A DNA stretch of 64,000 nt from Microbacterium testaceum StLB037 (GTDB taxonomy: Bacteria; Actinomycetota; Actinomycetes; Actinomycetales; Microbacteriaceae). Each line of letters starts with the position of its first letter. Positions within the stretch are counted from its first letter, which is position 1. A model generated the notes under the pieces. The model did not search any database. It was not told where the DNA came from and was given only the letters and a program-made list of their open reading frames with translations. The position numbers and the translations under genes were made by a program. Of the stretch, positions 14,846-24,265 are shown piece by piece. The DNA is taken from NCBI RefSeq assembly GCF_008763945.1, contig NZ_VTQH01000001.1, forward strand, positions 680,014 to 744,013. The letters are read 5' to 3'.

Positions 14846-15675
14846 CCTCGGCGTACGTCGGCATCTCGGGGTGGCGCTACCCGAGATGGCGGGGCGACTT
14901 CTACCCGAAGGGCCTCGCGCAGCGCCGTGAGCTCGAGTACGTCGGTCAGCGGATGCCGAGCGCCGAGCTGAACGGCTCGTTCTACTCGCTGCAACGCCCG
15001 TCGAGCTACGTGCGGTGGCGGAGCGAGGTCCCCGACGACTTCGTCTTCGCGGTCAAGGGATCCCGCTACGTCACGCACATGCTGCGCCTCGTCGGCGTGC
15101 ACACCGCGCTGGCCAACTTCTTCGCCTCCGGAGTGCTGGCCCTGGGTCCCGCGCTCGGCCCCCTCCTCTGGCAGCTCCCGGAGCGGGTCGGTTTCGACGC
15201 CGACATCCTGGACGGCTTCCTCGCGCAGCTCCCCCGGACGACGGGGGAAGCCCTCGAACTCGCCCGGCAGCACGACGAGCGCCTGGACGGCCGCGACTGG
15301 CTCGAGATCGACGCCGACGTCCCGCTGCGACACGCGTTGGAACCCCGGTCGGCCGACTTCGCCGACCCGCGCGCCGCAGAGATCCTCCGCGCGCACGACG
15401 TTTCGCTGGTGCTCGCCGACACGGCCGGACGGTGGCCCGCGTTCGAGGCCGTGACCGCCGACCACGTCTACGTGCGCCTCCACGGCTCGCGGGAGCTTTA
15501 CGCCAGCGGCTACACCCCCGAGGAGCTGGACGCGTGGGCGACGCGCATCCGCGGGTGGCTCGACGGCTCGTCGTCCCCCGACGGGCAGCCGAGGGACGTC
15601 TACGTGTACTTCGACAACGATGCGCGTGGCCGAGCGCCATGGGACGCCGTGGCGCTCGCCGACCGCCTGCGCTGA
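14842..15675 (+). CDS. DUF72 family protein, probable CTG start
   Basis: The 277-residue product is a DUF72 TIM-barrel protein (YecE family): YVGISGWRYPRWRGDFYPKG at the N-terminus, NGSFYSLQRP, FVFAVKGSRYVTHM, YVRLHGSRELY and VYFDNDARG. Function is unknown. Conserved N-terminal sequence lies upstream of the first ATG (14953), and no ATG, GTG or TTG exists in that frame. The only candidate start is CTG at 14842, which overlaps the previous stop (CTGA) and has GAGGG 6 nt upstream. Confidence 0.8.
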   Translation: MTSAYVGISGWRYPRWRGDFYPKGLAQRRELEYVGQRMPSAELNGSFYSLQRPSSYVRWRSEVPDDFVFAVKGSRYVTHMLRLVGVHTALANFFASGVLALGPALGPLLWQLPERVGFDADILDGFLAQLPRTTGEALELARQHDERLDGRDWLEIDADVPLRHALEPRSADFADPRAAEILRAHDVSLVLADTAGRWPAFEAVTADHVYVRLHGSRELYASGYTPEELDAWATRIRGWLDGSSSPDGQPRDVYVYFDNDARGRAPWDAVALADRLR

Positions 15676-15688
15676 CGGGACCGGCCCC

Positions 15689-16777
15689 CTAGGCGATGCG
15701 CGTTCCCGGCGGCAAGCGCTTCGCGGGCGTGCGCGTGCGGGCGATGCCCCACGCGAGCAGCCCCCCCGCCAGCAGCAGCTGGAAGAACAGCCCCACGAAC
15801 CAACTCGGGGTCGTGCCCGCGATCCGCTCCTCGGTGGTCTGGAGGTCGTTGGGGTAGGTCCCGCGTGTCTGCGTGCACCCGTCGTACGAGATGTTCTCTT
15901 CGGGCGCCAGCTGCGTCGAGCGGACCCCCGAGGCGATCTGCGAGAACAGATCGGTCGGGGTGCCGTTCTCATACGTCGGCGGGGTCGCGTCGGCGAGGAT
16001 GACGAACGGGTTGGCCGCGAGGATCCACCACACCCGATCGAAACGGGGCTGCTCGGAGACGTAGGTCGACTCCACGCAGGGCAGGTCCTCGTACCGGGGG
16101 CAGTTCGTGGACGTGGACGGGGAGCTGAAATCGCACCCGAGGGGAACGGCATCCCAGTCGACGTCGCGTGTGACGGTCGTGGTCTCGGTGCGCAGCGCCG
16201 CCCCGCCCAGCCCGAACGCGATGAGTGTCCCCACCGTCAACGCCGCGACGATGAGATACGTCGACGCGACGGAGAAGATCGGTCGGGCGATGACCGCGCT
16301 CAGGCCCACCCCGATGGCGGCGACGACGCCGACCTCGATGATCAGAACGAGCAGCGAGGTGAGGATCACGCCGGGGTTGAGCGCTCCCGCCAGGGTGGCG
16401 ACGACCAGGAAGGGCGACGCCACGACGAGGAAGGCCAGCCCCGAGATCCACGCGGCGAGGAACTTGCCGATCACGATCTCGCTCGTGGTGACGAGCGTGA
16501 CCTGGACGGGGGCGAGCGTCGCGGCATCCCGATCGCCGTTCACCGCGCTTCCGCTCAGGGTCGGTGAGACGAGCAGGGTCAGCAGCAGCACGAGCATGAT
16601 GACGAGCGAGAAGAACCACTCGCTGCCGCCCGTCGTGAGCGAGAACGCGGCGAACGACAGGCTCAGCAGTGCGATCAGGATGACGGCGAAGATCCCGAGC
16701 AGCACGTACCACCCCACCGAGCGGACACGCTGCCGTAGCTCGATGCCGATGATCGTGCGAAGGCGATGCAGGTTCAC
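15689..16777 (-). CDS. ABC transporter permease (ABC-2 type)
   Basis: The 362-residue membrane protein has an N-terminal helix (~25-50), four or five helices between ~75 and 210, a long external loop with several cysteines (~215-325), and a last helix near 335-355. This is the architecture of ABC-2 export permeases. The start is GTG 16777, overlapping the stop of the ATPase gene (GTGA). Together they form a two-gene ABC exporter; substrate unknown. Confidence 0.85.
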   Translation of the reverse strand: MNLHRLRTIIGIELRQRVRSVGWYVLLGIFAVILIALLSLSFAAFSLTTGGSEWFFSLVIMLVLLLTLLVSPTLSGSAVNGDRDAATLAPVQVTLVTTSEIVIGKFLAAWISGLAFLVVASPFLVVATLAGALNPGVILTSLLVLIIEVGVVAAIGVGLSAVIARPIFSVASTYLIVAALTVGTLIAFGLGGAALRTETTTVTRDVDWDAVPLGCDFSSPSTSTNCPRYEDLPCVESTYVSEQPRFDRVWWILAANPFVILADATPPTYENGTPTDLFSQIASGVRSTQLAPEENISYDGCTQTRGTYPNDLQTTEERIAGTTPSWFVGLFFQLLLAGGLLAWGIARTRTPAKRLPPGTRIA

Positions 16778-17826
16778 GAGGTGCTCCCGTCGTCGGTGCG
16801 ATCGGCATCCGTCGCAGGAGGCGCCCACGAACCGGGCGGGGACGCGGCACCCGGACCCGCCGGATCGACGGGCGCGGGCCCGGCCGGCGGCGAGGCGTCG
16901 GCCTTCAGATCGAGGAACGCGTGCTCGAGATCGCCCACCGCCGGGGCGAATTCGACGATGGGGAGCCCCGCGCTCACGAGCGAGCGCAACCCCGCGACCG
17001 CTGCCGCCTCGTCGGCGAACGGCACGAGGACGTCGCGCCGGTCGACCCGCACATCGCCGGTCGTGCGCCCGAGGGCGGCCGCGACGTCACCGCGTACCGA
17101 CTCCGTCGACCGCGCGAGGTCCGCGGCGACGCGGACACGCCACACCCGTACACGGGTCGCCGCGGCCGCCACGCGATCGGTGCCCACGGTCCGCCCGTCG
17201 ACCATGAACACGGCGTCGTCGACGACCTCTTCGAGCTCGGCGAGCACGTGGCTCGAGATGAGAATGGTGCGCCCCTCGGCGGCGAGTCGCCGCAGCAGCA
17301 CGCGCAGCGCGATGCGCGCCTGGGGGTCGAGGCCCGACGCCGGCTCGTCGAGCAGCAGCACTCGCGGGTCGTGCACGAGCGCACGCGCGAGCGCGAGGCG
17401 CTGCTTCTGACCGCGCGACAGCACGCGAGCGGGAGAGGCGGCGAGCGCACCGAGGTCGACGAGCTCGAGCAGGTGGTCGGCCCGGGCCCGCGCGTCCTCG
17501 CGCGACAGGTCGTACAGCTGCGCGGTGGCCACCAGGACCTCGCGCGAGGTGAGACTCGGCCAGGCGCCCAGGGAGTCCGGCATCCATCCGAGAAGACGCC
17601 GCGCCCCGGCGGGATCGGCCACGGGGTCGATGCCGCCGATGCGCATCTCGCCGGCGTCGGGTTGCAGGAGCGAGGCGAGCATGAGCATGAGCGTCGTCTT
17701 GCCCGAACCGTTCGGCCCGACGAGACCGGTCACCCGCCCGGGCAGCGCCGTGAAGGTCACCTGCTGCACGGCGTGCACCGCGCCGAAGGACCGTTTGACT
17801 CCTGCGACGTCGATACCGGCATCCAT
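16774..17826 (-). CDS. ABC transporter ATP-binding protein
   Basis: The 350-residue product has Walker A GPNGSGKTT, a signature motif LSRGQKQRLALARAL and Walker B VLLLDEPASGLDP. The C-terminal ~50 residues are Pro/Gly-rich and unusual. It belongs to the exporter-type ATPases paired with ABC-2 permeases. The ATG at 17826 is 6 nt after TATGGT, so the transcript is probably leaderless. Confidence 0.9.
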   Translation of the reverse strand: MDAGIDVAGVKRSFGAVHAVQQVTFTALPGRVTGLVGPNGSGKTTLMLMLASLLQPDAGEMRIGGIDPVADPAGARRLLGWMPDSLGAWPSLTSREVLVATAQLYDLSREDARARADHLLELVDLGALAASPARVLSRGQKQRLALARALVHDPRVLLLDEPASGLDPQARIALRVLLRRLAAEGRTILISSHVLAELEEVVDDAVFMVDGRTVGTDRVAAAATRVRVWRVRVAADLARSTESVRGDVAAALGRTTGDVRVDRRDVLVPFADEAAAVAGLRSLVSAGLPIVEFAPAVGDLEHAFLDLKADASPPAGPAPVDPAGPGAASPPGSWAPPATDADRTDDGSTS

Positions 17827-17832
17827 AGCCTC

Positions 17833-17838
17833 ACCATA
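17833..17838 (-). promoter_or_regulatory. -10 box (TATGGT) of the ABC exporter operon
   Basis: TATGGT ends 6 nt before the ATG at 17826. Confidence 0.5.
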
Positions 17839-17958
17839 GGGCGAGCCTCCGACACCGCCCCGGCCCCACCGCGGTCGATCGGCCGGCAGACGCCGAGGAT
17901 TCCGCGGCTCACCGGGAATCCTCCCGCGATCGCCGCCCGCGCGTGTCTCTCTTCAGGG

Positions 17959-18888
17959 TCAGGATGCCGCGAGCGCCCGCCCCAGCGCATCGCCCGAGGC
18001 CCACGCGGTGCGCACGGCGGCGCTGTCGCCCCACGCGTCACCGCAGGCGGAGAGCCCCGGCGAGCGGAAGAACGGTCGCCCCGTCGTCTCGGCGGGTCGC
18101 GCGAAGGTCCAGCGATGCGCGTGCGTGGCCACGGGCTCGGCGTCGATGCGCAGAAGTCGCCGGGTCGCGGCGAGCACGGGCGCGATCGCGGCGTCGGGGT
18201 CGTCGAGGTGCTGCCGGGCGCGATCGGCGGTCGTGTGCACCACGAGCACGGGAGCACCGTCACCGCGGCGGTCGCCGTCGTCGGCGAGGAACGAGACGTC
18301 GGCGTCGCCGTCGGCGAAGGCGCCGTGCAGATCGGCATCCCACTGCCGCTCGTCCCAGCGCAGGACGACGGCGATCACGGGTTCCCAGTCCTGCGCGCCG
18401 CCGGGCGCTTCGCCCGTGAGGCGCGCGGCTTGAGGTGCGGGCATCGCGAGCACGACCTCGCCCGCCGCCTCCCCGTCGACGCGGAACGGCTCCACCCGCT
18501 CGACGACGCGCTCCGAAACCATTTCCAGCCCCTCCGCGAGGTCCAGGGCGAGTGAGCGCAGCCCCGCCGGGGCCGCCCACCGCATGGGTCCGGGCTTGGG
18601 GGTCTGCCCGCCGTCGGCGTCGATGACCTGGAACGTGTCGGTCCACGGCCGCGCGAGGCCGCGCTCCTCCCAGTCGGCGACGACATGGCCGAAGCCCTCC
18701 ACCTCGCCGACCACGAAGTACGACGCGCCCAGGTCGACCGCTCGCCCATCGATCGTGCGGCTCGACAGGCGCCCGCCCACTCGGCGCCCGCGATCGAGCA
18801 CGCGCACCGAGCGCCCGGCATCCTGGACCGCCCGCGCGCACGCGAGGCCCGAGATCCCGCCGCCGACCACCGTCACATCCGTCGTCAT
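17959..18888 (-). CDS. FAD-dependent amine oxidase/renalase-like oxidoreductase
   Basis: The 309-residue product starts with a Rossmann dinucleotide-binding motif VTVVGGGISGLACARAVQDAG followed by VRVLDRGRRVGGRLSSR, and ends with the second FAD motif (SACGDAWGDSAAVRTAWASG). This matches renalase-like NAD(P)H/FAD oxidoreductases; the substrate is unknown. I set the start at ATG 18888, directly before the FAD motif; the longer frame upstream is low-complexity GC-rich DNA. Confidence 0.85.
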   Translation of the reverse strand: MTTDVTVVGGGISGLACARAVQDAGRSVRVLDRGRRVGGRLSSRTIDGRAVDLGASYFVVGEVEGFGHVVADWEERGLARPWTDTFQVIDADGGQTPKPGPMRWAAPAGLRSLALDLAEGLEMVSERVVERVEPFRVDGEAAGEVVLAMPAPQAARLTGEAPGGAQDWEPVIAVVLRWDERQWDADLHGAFADGDADVSFLADDGDRRGDGAPVLVVHTTADRARQHLDDPDAAIAPVLAATRRLLRIDAEPVATHAHRWTFARPAETTGRPFFRSPGLSACGDAWGDSAAVRTAWASGDALGRALAAS

Positions 18889-19154
18889 GCGGCCATCCTG
18901 TCGGGTGGGCGGGCGGTGGGGGCCGGGGTTGCGGTGGCCGGGGGCCGGGGTGCGGGGCGGGCCGGGCTCCGGGGGAATTCGAATCCGCCGGGTCAGTCCG
19001 CCTCGAATCGCGCCGCCCGCGCCCCGATCCTCCGGAGCCCGGCACCGAGCCACCCCACCACCGAGCCAGCCCGGCACCGGCCCACCCGGGGACGAACCAC
19101 ACCCACCACCGGCCCACCCTGGCCCCGAACCACGCCCGGCACCGGGCACGCCCG
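18889..19154. other. GC-rich low-complexity spacer
   Basis: The gap contains irregular repeats of CACCGGGCACGCC- and CCACCACCG-like strings. No gene is seen in it. Confidence 0.45.
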
Positions 19155-20144
19155 TCAGCCCGTGCGCCGCCCGAAGAAGCCGACCCCCAGATCGGGGTGG
19201 TCCACGAACACCCCGTCCAGCTCGGCGTCGCGCAGCACGGCCCACTCGCTCCGCCAGTCGCCGAACGCCCCGTCACCCCCCGGCCCCCGATACGCCGGCA
19301 GCACGAAGGCGTTCTCGGGACGGCAGGTCCACGTGTACACCCGCAGCCCGCGCTCCTGCGCCTCGCGGACGAAGCGCGCCGGCCCGCGCGCCACCCCCCG
19401 CACATCGGGCGCGAGCACCGACCGCTTGTCGGGGCTGATGCCCTGCACCTCCCCCGCCAGCGTGTCGAGTCCGCGGGCGGTGAGCATCGCGGCGTACGGC
19501 GCCGCGTCCGCCCCGTCGCGCTCCCGCAGGTCCCACGGGACTCCCTCGCTCTCGATGAGCTGCACGAGCGGAATCCGGATGCCGCGTGCTCGCAGCCGCG
19601 CCAGGACCAGGGGCTCGAACGACTCGATGACGAGTGCGTCCTCGGCATCCCGCCATCCGGCTGCGCGCAGCTCGGTGTCGACGAGCTCGGCCATGTCGAA
19701 ACCCCGCCGGGCGAAGAACGCCGCGTGCTTGATCTCGAGGACCACGCCCACCCCTCCCTCGCGGGCGAGGTCGAGCACGTCGCGGAGCATCAGCAGCGGC
19801 TCGGTGTCGTCGTGCGTCGCGCTGTCGGGGCGCAGGGTCGGGATCCGCTCCCGGCAGCGGAGCGTCCGCAGCTCGTCCGCGGTGAAATCCTCGGTGAACC
19901 AGCCGGTCAACCGTTCGCCGTCGACGAGCTTCGAGGTGCGGCGGCCGGCGTACTCCGGGCGCGCGGAGACGTCGGTGGTGCCGGAGATCTCGTTCTCATG
20001 CCGCACGACGAGCACCCCGTCTTTCGAGGGGACGACATCGGGCTCGATGGCATCCACCCCCTCCGCGATCGCCCGCAGGTACGAGCTGCGGGAGTGCTCG
20101 GGCAGGTAGCCGGGGGCACCGCGGTGACCGATGACGACAGGCAC
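19155..20144 (-). CDS. Glycerophosphodiester phosphodiesterase
   Basis: The 329-residue product has the GDPD signature: VVIGHRGAPGYLPEHSRSSY, AIEPDVVPSKDGVLVVRHEN, LEIKHAAFF and a C-terminal DGVFVDHPDLG. These enzymes hydrolyse deacylated phospholipids to glycerol-3-phosphate and an alcohol. The catalytic HR, E-D and H residues are present. No signal peptide is evident. Start is GTG 20144, 6 nt after TACCGT (leaderless). Slightly longer than typical 240-260-aa cytoplasmic enzymes. Confidence 0.9.
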   Translation of the reverse strand: MPVVIGHRGAPGYLPEHSRSSYLRAIAEGVDAIEPDVVPSKDGVLVVRHENEISGTTDVSARPEYAGRRTSKLVDGERLTGWFTEDFTADELRTLRCRERIPTLRPDSATHDDTEPLLMLRDVLDLAREGGVGVVLEIKHAAFFARRGFDMAELVDTELRAAGWRDAEDALVIESFEPLVLARLRARGIRIPLVQLIESEGVPWDLRERDGADAAPYAAMLTARGLDTLAGEVQGISPDKRSVLAPDVRGVARGPARFVREAQERGLRVYTWTCRPENAFVLPAYRGPGGDGAFGDWRSEWAVLRDAELDGVFVDHPDLGVGFFGRRTG

Positions 20145-20150
20145 GTCGAC

Positions 20151-20156
20151 ACGGTA
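20151..20156 (-). promoter_or_regulatory. -10 box (TACCGT) of the phosphodiesterase gene
   Basis: TACCGT is 6 nt before the GTG start at 20144. Confidence 0.5.
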
Positions 20157-20242
20157 GCGAAACAGGGTGAACCGCAGGTGCGCTCAGAGCAGAATCCCAG
20201 TCAGCACAAGGATTCTCGACCCGCGCTCGGCTAGTGTTGTTC

Positions 20243-20259
20243 CACAGCACGGTGCTGTG
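20243..20259. promoter_or_regulatory. Inverted repeat in the Bax-inhibitor-like gene leader
   Basis: CACAGCAC and GTGCTGTG flank a single G. It follows TAGTGT (20232-20237), a candidate -10 box for the downstream gene, and would lie at the 5' end of the mRNA. Confidence 0.4.
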
Positions 20260-20286
20260 ATCACCATCTTTGGAGTGTGAGTTCCC

Positions 20287-21159
20287 GTGGCCCTCAACAA
20301 CCCGGCATTCAACAACCCGGCGTTCCAGGACCCTCGAGCCGGTGGCGCCCAGACGCGCTACAGCCCGCCCCCGGCCGTCGATCCTGCCGCCGCCGCAACG
20401 ATCGAAGGCGCCTACGCGGCCCCGTCGGCGAGCGCCGTCGACACCGGCCGCATGACGGTCGAAGACACCGTCATGAAGACGCTGGCCTTGTTCGGCATCC
20501 TCGTCGTGACCGCCGTCGTCGGCTGGATCTGGACGATGGCCGGCGTCAGCGCCGCCAACCCCAACCCCAGCGCCGCCCCGATGATCATCGGTGCCCTGGT
20601 CGGCTTCGTGCTGGCCATGGTCGCGACGTTCAAGAAGAAGCCCTCCGTCCCCGTCTTCATCGCCTACGCGGCGTTCGAGGGTCTGTTCGTCGGTGGCATC
20701 TCGGCCTTCTTCGAGTTCATCTTCCCCGGCATCGTCCTGCAGGCGACGCTCGGCACCCTGTCGGTCGTCGGTGTGACGCTCGCCCTGTTCGCGAGCGGCA
20801 AGATCCGCGCCTCGGCTCGCGCCACCAAGATCTTCATGATCGCGATGGTCGGCTACCTCGTCTTCAGCCTGGTCAACCTCGGCCTCATGCTGTTCAACGT
20901 CCCGATCGCCGGTGGCGCCTTCGGCCTGCGCAGCACGGTCGAGATCTTCGGCATCCCGCTCGGTGTCATCATCGGCGTCTTCGTGGTCATCCTGGCCGCG
21001 TACTCGCTGGTGCTCGACTTCGACCAGATCCAGCGCGGCGTGCGCAACGGCGCCGCTCGGGTCTACGGCTGGGTCGGCGCCTTCGGCATCATGGTCACCG
21101 TCGTGTGGCTGTACGTCGAGATCCTTCGCATGATCGCGATCCTCCGCGGCAACAACTGA
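20287..21159 (+). CDS. Bax inhibitor-1/YccA family membrane protein
   Basis: The 290-residue product has a ~55-residue Asn/Pro/Ala-rich cytoplasmic tail (NNPAFNNPAF) followed by seven membrane segments of the Bax inhibitor-1 (UPF0005) fold, with VEIFGIPLGVIIGVFVVILA and a C-terminal YSLVLDFDQIQRGVRNGA containing the family's acidic pair. Members are pH-sensitive calcium-leak channels. Start is GTG 20287 with TTTGGAG upstream. A strong terminator follows. Confidence 0.9.
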   Translation: MALNNPAFNNPAFQDPRAGGAQTRYSPPPAVDPAAAATIEGAYAAPSASAVDTGRMTVEDTVMKTLALFGILVVTAVVGWIWTMAGVSAANPNPSAAPMIIGALVGFVLAMVATFKKKPSVPVFIAYAAFEGLFVGGISAFFEFIFPGIVLQATLGTLSVVGVTLALFASGKIRASARATKIFMIAMVGYLVFSLVNLGLMLFNVPIAGGAFGLRSTVEIFGIPLGVIIGVFVVILAAYSLVLDFDQIQRGVRNGAARVYGWVGAFGIMVTVVWLYVEILRMIAILRGNN

Positions 21160-21172
21160 CGCACTGTCTCTC

Positions 21173-21208
21173 ACGAAGGGCCGTCCCGTTCCCGGGGCGG
21201 CCCTTCGT
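21173..21208 (+). terminator. Hairpin terminator after the Bax-inhibitor-like gene
   Basis: A perfect 11-bp stem (ACGAAGGGCCG / CGGCCCTTCGT) with a GC-rich loop, 13 nt after the stop. Confidence 0.8.
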
Positions 21209-21368
21209 CGTGGGGTTCCCGGCATCCGGTGTGCCCCTCTTCTCCCTCGCTGTCGAGTGTCCGAAACACCCGGACACCGCGATCACGTCCGGGGTTCTCG
21301 CACACCCAACGGCGCGCCACGCCCCGCACCCCGCCCGCAAGGGGTGCGAACCCCGGATGCCGCGGCGC

Positions 21369-21374
21369 TAGCCT
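21369..21374 (+). promoter_or_regulatory. -10 box (TAGCCT) of the second LigD-type gene
   Basis: TAGCCT ends 6 nt before the ATG at 21381. Confidence 0.5.
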
Positions 21375-21380
21375 CGCGCC

Positions 21381-22613
21381 ATGAGTCCCGCGAAGACCCC
21401 GCCCGAGATCCTCGACATCGACGGCCACGAGGTGCGCGTCACCAGCCCCGACCGCGTCGTGTTCCCCGAGCCGGGCCTCACCAAGCTCGACCTCGTTCGC
21501 TACTATCTCGCCGTCGCCGAAGGGGCCCTCCGCGGAGCCGGCGGACGCCCCATGGTGCTCAAGCGGTTCTCGAAGGGCCTCGACCAGGAGCCCTTCTTCC
21601 AGAAGCGCGTTCCCGAGAACCACCCCGACTTCGTCGACACCGCGACCCTGCGCTACGCCTCGGGCACCTCAGCAGAGGAGACGGTGATCCGGGATGCCGC
21701 GGGCCTGGCGTGGGTCGTCAACCTCGGCTGCCTCGACCTCAACCCGCACCCCGTCCGCGCCGAAGACCTCGATCACCCCGACGAGCTCCGCGTCGACCTC
21801 GACCCCATGCCCGGTGTCGACTGGGCGCAGATCGTCGATGTCGCCTTCATCGCTCGCGAGGTGCTTGAGGATCACGGACTCGTCGGGTGGCCGAAGACCT
21901 CCGGCTCGCGGGGCCTGCACATCCTCGTGCGCATTTGCCCCGAGTGGGACTACGCCGACGTGCGCCTGGCTGCCGAAACCCTCGCTCGGGAGGTCGGGAA
22001 CCGCGCGCCGGGACTTGCGACCGCCCGCTGGTGGAAGGAGGAACGCGGCGAGAGCGTCTTCGTCGACTTCAACCAGAACGCGAAGGATCGCACGGTCGCC
22101 TCGGCCTACTCGATCCGCGCGCTGGCCGACGCCCGCGTCTCGACTCCCCTGACCTGGGACGAGGTCCGCGACCGCCGCCCCGAGGAATTCACCGTCCTCA
22201 CCGTGCCGGAGCGCTTCCGCACGATCGGCGATCCGCACGCCGGCATCGACGACGCCGTGGGCTCGCTCGACGCCCTCCTCGCCCTGGCCGCGGAGCTCGG
22301 ACCCGCCGAGAAGCCCCCGCGCGGGTCCGACGGTTCGGGCCGCCGCACCTCGACCATGCCGCTGATCGAGGTCGCACGGACGAAGACCAAGCCCGAGGCC
22401 CTCGACGCCCTCGAGACCTGGAAGCAACGGCATCCCGAAGCATCGGCGCAGCTCCACCCCGCCGACGTGCTCGTCGACGGCATGCGCGGCTCGAGCTCGC
22501 TCTGGTACCGCGTGCGCGTGAATCTGCAGCACATCCCGGATGCCGAGCGCCCGGCGCAGGGAGATCTGATCGCCGACTACGACCCCTGGGCCGGCCGCTC
22601 CGCCCCCGCCTGA
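21381..22613 (+). CDS. Stand-alone LigD-type polymerase/primase
   Basis: The 410-residue product contains the LigD polymerase domain: TSPDRVVFPEPGLTKLDLVR, KRFSKGLDQEPFFQKRVPE, LNPHPVR and the catalytic VDLDPMPG. No ligase or phosphoesterase domain is fused. It resembles actinobacterial stand-alone Prim-Pol enzymes used in DNA repair. The C-terminal ~70 residues (ALDALETWKQRHPEASAQLH) are an extra extension. It is leaderless. A partial paralogue lies at 1-266. Confidence 0.9.
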   Translation: MSPAKTPPEILDIDGHEVRVTSPDRVVFPEPGLTKLDLVRYYLAVAEGALRGAGGRPMVLKRFSKGLDQEPFFQKRVPENHPDFVDTATLRYASGTSAEETVIRDAAGLAWVVNLGCLDLNPHPVRAEDLDHPDELRVDLDPMPGVDWAQIVDVAFIAREVLEDHGLVGWPKTSGSRGLHILVRICPEWDYADVRLAAETLAREVGNRAPGLATARWWKEERGESVFVDFNQNAKDRTVASAYSIRALADARVSTPLTWDEVRDRRPEEFTVLTVPERFRTIGDPHAGIDDAVGSLDALLALAAELGPAEKPPRGSDGSGRRTSTMPLIEVARTKTKPEALDALETWKQRHPEASAQLHPADVLVDGMRGSSSLWYRVRVNLQHIPDAERPAQGDLIADYDPWAGRSAPA

Positions 22614-22768
22614 GCGCCCACCGGAGCACGACGCAGGAGATCGGTCCGCTGCCCCGGGCGGGGTGGTGCGCTGAGCCCCGCGCGGGCGCGGTTCTCCTGC
22701 GACCCGGTCGCCGGCGCCTGTCGACGACCGGACCTCGACACGCCGAACCGGCCCACGGCGTCACGGGG

Positions 22769-24136
22769 TCAGCGTCGCCGCAGTCGCGCCAGAGCCTCAC
22801 GGCACGCGTCGGCGAGGGTCTGCATCGCCCGGGCCGGGGTGAGCGCGGCCGCGGCAGCCAGGGCTTCCGCCGACAGACGTTCGCGCAGTCCGTCGTCCGT
22901 CAGCACGCGGCGCAGCGCTTCGACGAGCGCATCCTCATCGCCGTCCGAAACCAGGATGCCGCCACCCCCAGCCAACATGTCGCGCGGGCCGTACCGGATG
23001 TCCCAGGCGATCACGGGCGTCCCGTGCGCCAGCGCTTCGGCGAGGGCGAGCCCCTGCCCCTCGAAGGCGGAGATCGTCAGGTAGACCGTCGCTCGGTCGA
23101 GCACAGCGCCCGGCTCGGTGGTCAGCCCCGGCAACGAGACGGCGTGCTCGAGTCCGCGCTCGGCGACGAGTGCCTCGAGCGCCCCACGCTGGGCGCCCTC
23201 GCCCCACAGCTCGAGTCGGGCGTGGGGCACATCGGCGAGTACGCGGGCGAAGGCCTCGACCGCCCGGTCGAGACGCTTGCCGGGGGCGAGCCGCCCCAGG
23301 ACGACGACGAGGCCGCGCTCCCGCTGCGACGCCGGCGCCACGGCATCCGGAGCCTCCACCCCGTGGGGTGCGACCACGTCGTTCGCGGCGGTGCCGAAGC
23401 GGGCGCGCACGTCGTCGCGCTGGTACGCGGTCGGCCACAGCACGGCGTCGAAGCGGGGGGCGATCTCGAACCACCGGGTCCACAGCGGGTTCAGGTCGGA
23501 GTCGGCGCGGAAAGGCGGTTCGAGGTGGATCGTGTGCACCGTGTGGAGGATCCGCGTGTCATCGTCGCCCCAGCCCGCGATGAGCTCGCCGAGCTGCCGC
23601 GACTCGCAGATGACGACGATCGGCCGGTCGTTCTGAGCGCGGAGTCCCGCGGCGACGTGGTCGAGCCACGCGCGATAGAGCGCTCCGAATCCGTCGATGA
23701 CGCCGACGGGCTCGCCCGCCGTGTCGCGGACGACCACGGGCGCGGTCGCGAGGTGCCAGTCGGGGTCGATGACGCTCGGCAGCGAGACGGTCCCGCCCGC
23801 GACGTCGCGGTAGTCGAGCGAGGGGTCGGCGTGTCCGTCGTGAGCCGCCTCGCGCAGCCAATCGGCCGCTCCCCCGGCGGGTGCGACGGCCTCATCGAAC
23901 AGGTTGCGGAAGGTCTCGGATGCCACGACCGCCCCGCGCTCCACGAAGGTCGACCGGTGCCCGGCGTGTGCGTCGACCGCACCCGGATCCACCGTCAGCA
24001 GCAGCGTCTCGGCTCCGGCCCCTATCATCTGACGAGCCCGCGCGAGGGTGGCGATCGTGTACCCGCCGTCGAGGTCGGGGACCAGCCGGCTCGAGAGGAT
24101 GAGGTACCACGCGTCGGGGAAGTCGCCGGAAGTCAC
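22769..24136 (-). CDS. Glycosyltransferase family 4-like protein
   Basis: The 455-residue product has a divergent N-terminal domain and a C-terminal GT-B domain with VVLGRLAPGKRLDRAVEAFA, ARLELWGEGAQRGALEALV and a donor-binding SAFEGQGLALAEALAHGTPV. This resembles poly(glycerol-phosphate) or cell-wall alpha-glucosyltransferases. It probably acts at the cytoplasmic membrane on an envelope glycan; the acceptor is unknown. Start GTG 24136 has GGGGGAGGA upstream. It is monocistronic. Confidence 0.8.
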   Translation of the reverse strand: MTSGDFPDAWYLILSSRLVPDLDGGYTIATLARARQMIGAGAETLLLTVDPGAVDAHAGHRSTFVERGAVVASETFRNLFDEAVAPAGGAADWLREAAHDGHADPSLDYRDVAGGTVSLPSVIDPDWHLATAPVVVRDTAGEPVGVIDGFGALYRAWLDHVAAGLRAQNDRPIVVICESRQLGELIAGWGDDDTRILHTVHTIHLEPPFRADSDLNPLWTRWFEIAPRFDAVLWPTAYQRDDVRARFGTAANDVVAPHGVEAPDAVAPASQRERGLVVVLGRLAPGKRLDRAVEAFARVLADVPHARLELWGEGAQRGALEALVAERGLEHAVSLPGLTTEPGAVLDRATVYLTISAFEGQGLALAEALAHGTPVIAWDIRYGPRDMLAGGGGILVSDGDEDALVEALRRVLTDDGLRERLSAEALAAAAALTPARAMQTLADACREALARLRRR

Positions 24137-24265
24137 GCCCCCATCCTCCCCCACCCGCCGCTCGCCCCGCGGCGCGCCCGGGGCGGGGTGCCCCTGCCCG
24201 TGCCCTTCGGGGCGTGGGAAGTGGCCCCGGGGCGCCAACAATGGCCCCGGGGCCACGTCGCGACA

